From assembly GCA_008973525.1 (NCBI GenBank), contig WACJ01000530.1, positions 2,232,001 through 2,296,000 of the forward strand: a DNA stretch of 64,000 bases, read 5' to 3'. Position 1 is the first letter of the stretch. Every line of letters starts with the position of its first letter. The notes below the pieces were generated by a model. The model was not told the DNA's origin, did not search any database, and worked only from the letters and a program-made list of their open reading frames with translations. This document shows, one piece after another, positions 9,917 to 20,300 of this stretch. A program made the translations under genes and the position numbers. The DNA comes from Stenopsyche tienmushanensis (taxonomy: Eukaryota > Arthropoda > Insecta > Trichoptera > Stenopsychidae).

Positions 9917-10735
9917 TAATGAGTAAATGGTTGGATAATTTTACTACCTAAAAATATACAAAAGTGGATGGTAAAAATAATAACGTTGATCAGCCTCGAT
10001 TTTAAACTTATTTACATGGTTAACAGGATGCATGTTTTGACACCAATGGATCCCCAATCATGGATTTGATAAAATTCTGTATATTTGAATCAAATATGAT
10101 TTATTTAGGATTGATGTGTATGTAAACATAGCGTGATGATATGCCGTTTGCTCTATTAATTTGTACGAAGAGGGCAACACTATGCATGTCCGAGGAAGCG
10201 TAAAGTCAATGTGTTTGCTTTTTGTGTGTTCTGGGTCGCTGGATTATCTTTGGGCCACCGTGGACATTACAGGAGTCCCTGCCCGCGGAATGCTAACACT
10301 ATATCTTCGGCGGTGCAGTTACACCACCCGGACGACCCCCTATTTATTGCCCCTTTTTTCCACGGTCCGCCGTTGTAGTTTACACTCATTGAAAAACCGA
10401 GTGTTTATATCCACGTAAAATATTCGCGAAACCCGAAAAAATGCAGACGCCGTGATAGTTCACGAACGAATACCGTTTGCACCGCATTAACCTGCCGTCT
10501 ATTCGGTTTGTCTTCGTCGGAAGTTTAAAGTGGTCGAGGGTGCCGGAGCCGGAGCTCCGAGGGTAATAAGCGGAGTAGATGAAGAGTCAGTAGCAGTTAT
10601 TAGAAGATTATGCGAAACGAGGAGAGGAGACGGCTACATGCGAGACACCTTCTCACCTTTCGCCCCCGTTAGCTGCCACCGTATAATAAGCATCTCACGT
10701 GAGGAGGTGACTCCGTCAGGATCCAAACTCTAATA
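9917..10735. other. unassigned stretch with CpG-rich block (10160-10735)
   Basis: The first 240 bases are AT-rich. The rest is clearly GC/CpG-rich for this window and open on the plus strand in two segments: 10161-10418, and 10530-10733 (VEGAGAGAPRVISGVDEESV, later VIRRLCETRRGDGYMRD). I cannot match either to a family. A promoter or first exon of a downstream plus-strand gene, perhaps the zinc-finger gene, is possible, but no donor site is decisive. Confidence 0.3.
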
Positions 10736-11529
10736 TCTTTAACTCAAACTTTCGCCGGCTGTCCTGGCAAACTAACAAAGCACGCCAGCGACACCCACGT
10801 ACTTGAAGCCTCGTAATTATGTCTGACGTACCCTGGATAAACACACGGCGAATATTACTGCGTTGAGCCGAGCACATCGCGACCTCTTACCGTCATAAAA
10901 TGGCTCATCGGAATTAGAAACTTTCAGAGTACCAGGGACCGTCAACCGGGACATCCAATCCGTCAAATGATGTTAAACTGACAGAAGAACTTGGACTGCC
11001 ATAGCAATAGACGATGAATCAACGTACTCTTTCTTTCATAAAGCATTATATACTGCTGATTTAAGGGGTCATATATTTTATTTTAATTTTTCGAAAGGAC
11101 ATATCTCTAAGGAAGTCGTCCATAATTTTGGTGAAGAAATTCGGATTATTTCAATGTTTTACAGTCAATTCGCGTAATGCGCTCGAAAAAATCACTCCAT
11201 CTAGATTGCACCCCAGTCATTCTGAGACCTGTACCTGCTTTTGTTTGTAGGCCAGAAGTTCCTATTGGGGACCTTTCTTATCTTTGTTCTAGTAAGGAAC
11301 AAATTAAGTCAAAGCAATGTTAATACAAATTTAAAAAAGGCGAATAAGCAAGTGGAAAGTAAGGGCCAAAAAAGAAAGAACTCTGTATGAAGTGCTTCAA
11401 AAACCGAACAGCTTGCTAATAAATTATTTAAAAAAAGATCTAATTATTATGGCTTAGCTATCCACCTACATCTTGATTCAATAAAAAATTGATAAATGCT
11501 ATTTGAACCACATATTATCACAAAATTTC
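10736..11529. other. unassigned stretch leading into a transposase relic
   Basis: No intact frame. Fragments after about 11080 on the plus strand may be the decayed N-terminal part of the transposase relic at 11530. Confidence 0.3.
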
Positions 11530-11998
11530 GACTGATGAAGCCCCTCAGCATTCATACTGGCATATAGAGGTAAATTTTTGGTGTGAATTGCAATAACATG
11601 CAACTACAAGATTGTTATATTTGTACAACCAACGTCCCTATCTTACAGAGGATGTTCAGCAAATCTTAAGACCCATTTATGAAGAATTAACGTCTGATAA
11701 TTTATTGGAAAGATGCCTTGGCTCGTTTCAACGATTGCGTATGGTCCCTGGTACCGAAATATATTTTTATGGCAAAAAAATACTAGAAATCGCGACATAT
11801 ACTGCAGCCTGCATTTTTAATGTAGCATTTAAACCTATTCTAAAAATGATGGATAAAAAGATGCATTGCGATTCATGGAGACGCGCAAATATGAACGTAT
11901 ACGCCTTGCCAACCGCCAAGGCTCCGAATCTTCTAAATAAGCTAGAACAGTTCACAGATACGTCAAATCTGCCAAAAAAGAAGAGGCTGAGGTAGCTG
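11530..11998 (+). pseudogene. Mutator-like/arthropod DNA-transposon protein relic
   Basis: The plus strand reads TDEAPQHSYWHIEVNFWCEL, a stop, then RPYLTEDVQQILRPIYEELT, LLERCLGSF, KKILEIATYTAACIFNVAF and KPILKMM. This order (ST.E.PQH..CP....WC..., then L...V...I.P.YE.L....LL.RC..G.TQN, then A...A...FN.G) is found in arthropod transposon proteins of the Mutator-like domain type. It carries stops and frame changes, and the TQNNNES-type core is lost. The family call is from memory of similar proteins and is moderate. Confidence 0.5.
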
Positions 11999-13924
11999 AA
12001 GATTTTTTATGAAGCTGGAATCGCTAATTAGTAGTATATTTCCCTTTTTAACAATTTTGTGGTACTTAAAACTTTAAACGCGTTTTTCTCGAAACGACGC
12101 TTTTGCATGTGGTGTGGAAAGAATTTTGAAAAACCAAGCCGCCAATTGGTCTGAAATTTTACGAGCTTATTTTAAATATATATGGCTATGGCATTTCGCA
12201 AAACCAGCTTAAAATGTTTATTTTATCTTATGTTTTATATTAAAAAATACCTCCAAAAAAAGTGTTTTTTTCCAAACTTTTTTTCAAATGAGCGCCATTT
12301 TGTTACTTTTAAACAAAAACTATTCATTAACGATATTGCAATAGCGACATGCTTACAGATTAAGAATCTTTTTGATTTTTTGTTTCAAGTAAGCCTGAAT
12401 GAAAAAATTGTTCCTCACCGTGAACTTGCATCTTTTTTGACATGTCATTTTGATGCTTTAAAAACGATATAATATATATTTTTTTAAATTACGAATTTAT
12501 TTTTTTAGTATTATATAGGAGTGCCATAATAAATCTCAAAAAGATTCATTTCATTATACGATGTATTTACTGAGAAAAAAATTATTAAAAATTGCCTATT
12601 TTTTGGGCCGTCAAAGTAAGAAAGCTGAACAATTGGTATGAAAGTGTTCGGATGCAAATATAAATAATTTCGTCTTTTGACTAACTTTGACTAAAATTTG
12701 ATTAATTTCAACAAGTTTGAATCAGTCTGGTATTATCTTAACAAGCTGGTAATAGTCTGGCAACAAATTCTCAGTCTATCGGTCATTTAAAATGATAATA
12801 AATAATCGATTTTCATGATCAGATTCAATAATACAATAAATTTAGTATGATTTTTGTTTAGTATATCAGACTTTTTTATAATTCCATATAAATTATACGT
12901 GATCTTAGAATTCAAATGTATACGTTTTGATGAATGAATCCTATTATAATAAGGGCTGAAAATCGCTGTTTAAAACTTCAATGGCTGGACCCGAAGAGAG
13001 CCTTGGAGGAACACATCTCAAAGATGAGTTCTAAGGGGGGGTGGCATCGTCAAAGGGTGTCTAACATCTCCGAGACCAAACAAAGCAATCTATATTCATG
13101 CGAAGATTTAGTCTCGTCGTTCTGTATTCGCGCGATGTATTTAAACTTCATTTGTATTTATTAGTAAATAAAAGTGGGGTATTGCCGCTCCCCTAAATAA
13201 GCTTAATGCTAAAATTATTCCCGTTGTAAATATTTTACGCTCTACATAGCGACGTTATCGTTCTGATTTAATGGTCAGATCTTCCATTAGGTTAAATAAT
13301 TGGCCGATTTCGTCCTAAATTTCCGCGCGTTCGCACTCCTAAATGTACGACTTTTCTCGTTTTGCTTTCAAGTTTTAAATCGCTTATATTATCCGCTGAA
13401 TTTAAAACCAGACACTTTGTTTTATCGCATCACAATTACATTTTTCCCTATCTTTATTCTCTCCCCGGAAGAGCCACCCCCCGGTCAGAAAAGAAGCGTC
13501 ATTAAATCTACTCAGGTGATCTCCGCAGAATATCTACGAGCGCCCTTATGAGCCTTTCAAACCGGATTTATATTATAATTTCATATATTCCAATACAAAT
13601 TTATTGAAAATTAACGCCGTTAAGATAAATACAATGAGTTCATTTCGTAAAAGATAACTAATTATCATAAATTTCCTATTTAATAACATGATTTTATGGA
13701 TCGTAACAGAATAAATAAATGAGTATGAGAGTGGACTTAAGGGTTAAATTACATTGGGGTGATGTGCCTTAACAAGGGTATGTTTACTATTGAAATTGCC
13801 AAGGATGGATTTACAGGTACTCTACTACTAAATGCATGCATTTATAAAGGGGTTTTGCATTGTTATATATTATATATTAGGGGAACCCAAAAATATTCGC
13901 GTATTTAACAGGTATCGAATAAAT
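11999..13924. other. AT-rich stretch, nothing recognised
   Basis: About 1.9 kb, very AT-rich to 12900. Several frames of 60-96 codons are low-complexity (Phe/Lys/Asn) and unsupported. A short dispersed repeat shared with 945-1005 lies at about 12620-12665. I see no exon with both splice sites. Confidence 0.35.
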
Positions 13925-14345
13925 AAATGTGTGAAACCACTTGGAAGTTGGAATGCATGGATAAAAATAAGAAAGCATTGGCCGCGGGAAGATGCGTACT
14001 TCCTACTGGTTGCGCTGTAATCTCGCAGCTGGGATCACTCTCTAAATAAAATTTAATGTTTGACCGAGACAATCAAATTTGCATAATCACCTGACTATCT
14101 TCTTTTTTATTTGGACCTTCCATGAACGGATAGCGAACAGATATTTTAATATAAATAATTTCAGTCAAGGTATGCGATACCCATCCTACCCAATAACACC
14201 CATCCTATTCGTTTTGCCGATGAGTTTTAAATGTGTTTGCATAGTGATCCATGGGGATCTAATAATTTCTTTAATTCATAATGAATTATTCCCTACATAT
14301 CCCAGCTCAAAAAACTTTATTTAATCAGTCCGGGCTTAGAGGTTG
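13925..14345 (-). repeat. family-F dispersed repeat (unoccupied target site of a hAT copy)
   Basis: The reverse complement matches 43120-44420 outside the hAT element there: 'gcatcttcccgcggccaa', 'gctgcgagatt', 'ataattcattatgaa' and 'cccaattccaacctctaa'. In that other copy the hAT element splits the repeat exactly at CCTCTAAA; here the site is uninterrupted (about 14325-14345). It includes a family-E piece at 14165-14250. Confidence 0.7.
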
Positions 14346-14620
14346 GAATTGGGTTTTGTTCGTTCGAAATGCGCTGCCATATCGTTCATCGGATTGCGAT
14401 AAATCTTCGTCCACTTATTGCTAAAGATTTCGCGAGTAATATAGGCATAGTCTAATATATAAAAATTAATGTTTGTTTGTCTGTATTTAATGCGTTGCCA
14501 TGCCGTTCATTCGATTGCGATAAAACTTTGCCAACTTATTGCTTGCACTTTCTCAAATAATATGGGTATATTACAATTAACTTACAGTAGATCTTATATA
14601 TAAAAATAGGATTACGGAGT
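14346..14620 (+). repeat. Helitron-like repeat units
   Basis: Two tandem-like units, each beginning near TAATATATAAAAAT and containing 'gcgctgccat' plus 'cggattgcgataaa'. The same arrangement occurs at 19540-19830 (-), 33340-33560, 34375-34660 and 48890-49165 (-). Unit starts of this kind are common at insect Helitron 5' ends; that assignment is inference. Confidence 0.5.
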
Positions 14621-15189
14621 TATAGCTATTTTAATGACGCGGCAACTTAGTCGGTCTTACTTTTTTCAACACGGTTGACTTGATATCTCAAATTTTAATC
14701 AATTGATTTAGTTCAAATTTAATACAAATATTTTTAATATAATTTTCTATAGTCCCTACCAGATTTATGTTTTAAATTATATTTTTAACTATTTTAAAAA
14801 ATATTTAAACTTTGTAAAAATAAGGTAAAAATATTTTTTTTAAACAGTCGCCATTTTGTAAAAATAAAACTATTATTTTTCTCTGAGGTAGAGACTTTAG
14901 AGACATTCTTACTAATTAAGAACCTTTTTATATATTTTTTTTCAGATGATTAAAAGGGTTTAAATCTTGTCAACTAGGACACACTCTTTTTTTTGCCTCT
15001 TACACTTTACCAAATACTAGAATTCCCCCTTACACGTTTATAAATTTCATTTATAAATGTGATATTTAATTAGTCAGCATCCAATACGCTTGTTCAATAA
15101 ACGTCCCAAGTAATCATTCGGCGAATATAAATAATTAAAAAATGAAAAGGAACATATATAATACGTATAAATTACACACACATATTATT
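14621..15189. other. AT-rich stretch, nothing recognised
   Basis: No gene or repeat boundary seen. Confidence 0.35.
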
Positions 15190-15790
15190 CTTGAGCTGGG
15201 AACATTTCGCAACGCGTATCCTTCACATCTTCCATCCGCCTGGCATCTGGCCTCAGCATCCAGCCCCAGCTCCTCCTCTGCATAATAAATCTGTCAACTT
15301 TATATTGTGCTCATTTTATTTATGGGGCAAATCAAGTTGCCCGAGCGGCGTGTGTGAGCGGCCCTCTTTCCACCCGCCGGCCCTGCCCTTCTACAACCCT
15401 GTCAACCCCACAATTTTTGTCTTAGCACCACTAAATTATTTCTAGGAACAATATCTATACGGATATTATTTCACATAAAACACTCTATCATAGTTTCGCC
15501 GCGTCGAATTGTTCACGGACTGGATTTATTTCGTCGCGGGGTTGAATTTAATTTTTAATCCGGATTCATCCCCACGACCTTTTAGTGCCGGCCATATTTC
15601 CATATTTAATTCCGGAGATCTTTATCCGTGTTTTTGCCATGCTATTTTTAGTTATTTTATCTGCACAAGTGCATTGCTACGAAGCAGTGCTAAGCGCAAT
15701 GGCGCTCACGCCTCCATCAACCGGGATGAAGTCTCACAATTTATGTTCTACCCTCCTCTTTGTTAATTTAAAATATAAATTTGAGTTATG
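15190..15790 (+). other. GC-richer block with open frames, unassigned
   Basis: 15191-15445 is open (HIFHPPGIWPQHPAPAPP and more) and proline-rich. At 15640-15690 a frame reads MLFLVILSAQVHCYEAVL, which looks like a signal peptide (hydrophobic core, then a small-residue cleavage site). Neither has a convincing splice context or a family match. It could be chance, or exons of an unknown gene. Confidence 0.25.
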
Positions 15791-16084
15791 ATTTTTGACG
15801 GACACTTTTCATTTCTCACACTCTTCAGCCTGCTCGGTGGAACAATGCTTGCGAATTTATATCACACCGAAAAGATTCGAGATTGGGTTCATTCATTTTA
15901 TTAATCGTTTGGATATATGCATATCTGTCGTCTGCGTTTCCGTAAGAACACTCAAAAATATAATACATTTATAGTTATAATTAGAGTCCCCAGAAGTACC
16001 CAACCTGATGCAAATTGATGATAAATTAAAACTAAAAACATAGCTAAGCCAAGAAGTAAGATAGATAGATATACAATTTTATGG
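15791..16084. other. spacer, nothing recognised
   Basis: AT-rich. Confidence 0.3.
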
Positions 16085-16313
16085 GTGGGAGGAAGTCCAG
16101 ACTCGTTTATGACCTCATTTAGCGCTAGCCACCTATGTAAACTAGTCTCTCAGGGAGCTGCCATGTTCGCACATATCATAGGAAATGCCGCAAAAAGCGC
16201 TAAAAGAGGACGGAGTGACCACAAGGTCTGCGTGTCCAATCGGTCCGCTTTTCGGATCGCCGATATGACGAATGAGCGCCTCGCGATCGGACACCATATC
16301 TGAACATATCTGC
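16085..16313 (-). mobile_element. LINE tail fragment
   Basis: On the minus strand it encodes the same tail as 37110-37230: SDREALI..I..PKS.P.GH..L, then LSSF.AF.GI. It starts at the 'atgggtgggaggaagtccag' block also seen at 16970 and 43768. It lacks the hAT ends, so it is a stand-alone LINE copy. Confidence 0.65.
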
Positions 16314-16609
16314 AAAATAGCTTTTTATTTATTTATTTCTTCTCGAATTTTATAATATAGGGCTTGACATATTTCTTATTGTTTCTTTAATACAGCTAAT
16401 CGCTAAACATAAACTTTACACCGGTCAGAGCTACCTAGAACAGCTACCCAGAGTTACATTTAATTCCATGTCCACTACATAAAAATACCACCCCCAACGC
16501 TATAGGAAAAAACTTTGTAAAAGTGTATGCTATAGAAGGGTTAAATGCACTTATATATTGTAAATTAAAACTAAATTAGTACCGCAAGCAATCTATATAT
16601 TTTTGCTTC
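16314..16609. other. spacer between LINE fragments
   Basis: AT-rich, nothing recognised. Confidence 0.3.
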
Positions 16610-16880
16610 TGGGGGTGCTTTCATGATCGCACAGATCATAGGAGATCCAGGGTATGCATTTATCACCGCAAAATGCCACATAAATCTCTGAAATTCCTAA
16701 AAGAGTAGAGAGCGGCCAAAAGGTCTGTTCGCCCAACCGGTCCGCCTTTCGGACCGCTGACACGAGGACCCGAGCTTTTTGTTGATCCCACTATTAGGGA
16801 GCATGCACAACAAGGTGTAAAACCTGAATTTAATATCTATTTCCGCGAGGAGACACTCATTCTCAATTTCAGTGGCCATT
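16610..16880 (-). mobile_element. LINE tail fragment
   Basis: Second copy of the LINE tail ('aaccggtccgcctttcggac'). It is joined to a block, 'ttgatcccactattagggag' and on to 'ctcattctcaatttc', that is also present at 43625-43735 and in part at 61570-61610. Confidence 0.65.
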
Positions 16881-16969
16881 TGTGCTCTGAAGACGGGAAA
16901 GAAACTAGCTAGATTTTGTAAAATGAAACCAAAAAACTAGGTAAAATAAATAAATATATAACTTTTATG

Positions 16970-17165
16970 GGTGAGGAGAAGTCCAGTGTTGCTCACGACC
17001 TCATTTGGTGCGAGTCACCTGTGTAAATTGGCCTCTGTGGGGGCTTTCGTGATCATGGAAATCGTAGAAAGCCCCGAGGATGCATGCAAAAGATGAGGGA
17101 GTGACCAGAAGGTTTGTGTGTCCAATCGGTCCACCTTTCGGACCGCTAACACTTTTAAATGTCCA
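16970..17165 (-). mobile_element. LINE tail fragment
   Basis: Third adjacent minus-strand copy, with 'gtgtccaatcggtccacctt' and 'ccccgaggatgcatgcaaaa'. Three copies in 1.1 kb with the same orientation suggest either repeated insertion or local duplication. Confidence 0.65.
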
Positions 17166-17344
17166 TAAACAGTAAAAACAATCGACTGAATGGGAAGAAT
17201 CGGCTCTAAAAAAGACAAGGCAAAGTCATGGCGTCAGTTTTTTTGGAATTAATGTATGTGTTAATTGTATGTGTTACCATACGGTCACGCATAAACACAG
17301 ATAGCATATTGCAAGCTTGCTTTAATATGAATTTTTGTCCGCAG

Positions 17345-20300
17345 ATTTATCCTGCAGCAGCATATCACGACGCATGCAGGTCGTCATCATCCATGCCTCG
17401 AAGAGGGATGCTTGTATCGAGCGCGAAACGCTTCCGAGCTGCGTCTGCATGCCGCCACCCATTCGGATGAGCGCCCCCATCGTTGCGCCCAATGTTCCTA
17501 CAGTGCAAAGACCAAGATGCAAATCCTAAGGTTGCTTTTTTATACACGGGCGTAAGTCGGGGATATGTCATAGATGTTAGAATGTTCATGTTTTTTGTAT
17601 GTTTTAATATAGGCATAGTAAATCACATTTGGCAGACCATGAGAAGAAGATCCAATGTCCGCTTTGCACTTATACGGTAGATCAGAGGTCTCGCTTGGAG
17701 CGTCATCTCCGTCATCACACCGGGCATAGACCGTTCGCATGCCGCTATTGCACCTACACCTGCAACAGTCTGGTAAGTCCCCGAAAGTGGCTTCGCTTGA
17801 ACTTAAGACGTTACGAGTGAAGATCCAAGGTCCTCCAACAGGTCCAGGGTCCGATAATGACTTATTTGCCTCGCACGCGTGAGTTACGAGGCTCGCCGAA
17901 GATACGGCCGGACATAAACACAAGCAGCCGTTAAGGGCTCAAACTGCTGAATAAATTACCATCGGCGGAACGAGATGAGTGCCAATATTCATTAGCCGGT
18001 GGAGGCATTAATAACGTTGGCTCCGGAGCTGGATGGCTTGTCCCGGTGCCAACTAAATCTCAAAAAACTGGTTCGTCACAGCGAGAAGTCCTCGCCAATG
18101 GAAGCTGTCCGTAAACGCGCCCTCCTCTGCCGTGATTTACGAAAATTAGCAGCTGGACTCGTGACTCTTGAGCCTGGACTCGAGCACCAACAAATAGTCT
18201 GGCCACCTTATTAAAGCGATTCTTATTCATTCGATTTCATTATGGACAGATTTATAACGGCCTTTTTTATGGGGCTGGGCTATTAAAACATGTTAAGCGT
18301 CTTAATTACAATAGGCAACATATTTTTTTCTTTCTCGAAAGATCACATCCTCATTATGAGCATAGTTTTGTCTTTTATAAATATAGTTTTGAACTGGAAC
18401 TAAATAGTCGTCCAAATGTGACGCTTAGATTTCAGCACCATATAATGTTTACACTTGACGTTTTTTCAAATAATATTAGCCATTTTGTATTCGTAGAAGG
18501 TAGTACAATTTTAACCATGGACAGGTATACATTGCAACCTTTTAAATAATAAAATTGCATATATTTTTACCTATAATTTAATTAGTATCGAAACACCCAT
18601 CCTATTCGCCGTACTCTTAGGGCGTACCACATGAACGTTCGGTATTCGTAGATAAGTATTAATCCTTTAATTAATAGTAGCGTGGGCGATCTACCATCCC
18701 CAAGTAGTAGCGCTGTTAACAGCGATATCTTCCATCTCTCTTCGGGTGCAATGTGCTATTTTAACAGCGCCATCTCTTGTGGCCTTGCAGAAACATTGCA
18801 CCTAAATATCGACCGATCGCTTCTTGCGCGTGCACCGTTGCCGGTTGAGTAGTGACGCGCAGGAGGCGGGAGTCAGAGAGATTCGTCGGTTAGCCTTGGC
18901 TATGAGAATACGTCCTTCTCACAGCCAGATCTCTCTCTCTCGTGTGGAATAAATAGTTATTGAGAGAAAAGAGTCTTTCTATTCGACGCCCGTCTATTCC
19001 CTTCTATTGGTCCAGCAACATCACGGACCCGTACGCTCTACGCACGACTCTACCCCGTACGACTCTGCCCCTGAGAGCACCCTCGCCTCAACGTTACAGT
19101 GAGTTAATTTAAATTTGAATTAAACATAGATGCTATATTCGTATGTCCACCATTTATCGTCCACACAAATCCACTTTTATCTCAGAACTACGCAGCGTAT
19201 ATGAAGCTTGTATATCAATAAATGAACCTTAACACTGTTGATATTGTTGCCCCCCCCCCCCCCCCCATAATAGCGTTTCAAATAAAATCACTTTTTTACA
19301 AAAATCACCTTTACAAAACGAGTGTATGATGAGACACAATCCATTCTCTCCGTCTCTGTCTCCGATTCACTAATATCAGCACTCAATGTGCGAAAATGCT
19401 CTTTATTTATCATTCTAGTGTAGTTTTACAAAATGATTTGGGGAAAATGTGTAAAATAATTTACCATATAACACTTTATTAATTTTGTTAAGAGTTAACC
19501 TTTCTTATTGAAACTAAATAGCGAGAAATAGACGTATAACAAACATTGATTTTTATATATAAGATCTACTGTTAGTTAATTGTACTATACCTATATTATT
19601 TGAAAAAGTGCAAACAATAAGTTGGCAAAGTTTTATCACAATCGAATGAACGATATGGCAGCGCGTTAAATACGAACAAACAAATATTATTTTTTTACGT
19701 ATTAAACTATGCTTATGTTACTCGCGAAATCCTTAGCAATAAATGTACGAATTTTTATCGCAATCCGATGAACGGTATGGCAGCGCATTTCGAACGAACA
19801 AAACCCAATTCATTTTTATATATTAGATTAGCTTATGATTTTTAAATCTTCATCATCATCGACTAACTGAAATTCCGAATCTTCATCTGATACTATGTAA
19901 TAATATTTTTTCAACGAAGCAATGATCCATCATTGTCCGGATTCTTGCTTGTATCATTCGTCGGGATCATTTACTAGTTTTGAGCATTTCTTGTTCAGGG
20001 TTGTCACAACACATAATTAATATTTAATATTTTTATTAATATTGTATACACGCCATTAACATTGCTTGTTTATTTAGGGTTGTCCAATTTACTAATAATA
20101 CTAAAAATATCAATTTTTTACAAGGTATTCTGACCAATATAGATTTGCCAATATATGTCCCTAGTATAATAATTTTTACGTATTACAAAATATAGCTTTT
20201 TCCTCGAAAATACATTGCAAGTTACCGGTGAATCGCTGGTATTTAAAGCATTAAGCAATCTATTAAATTCAGATGAATTTGAATGAATGAATTGATGCTA

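Noticed and set aside
12182..12472. 96-codon plus-strand gene
   Set aside because: Phe/Lys-rich translation of AT-rich DNA with no family signal or splice sites.
17540..17923. 127-codon minus-strand gene
   Set aside because: It is antisense to two zinc-finger exons whose plus-strand reading has C2H2 spacing and splice sites.
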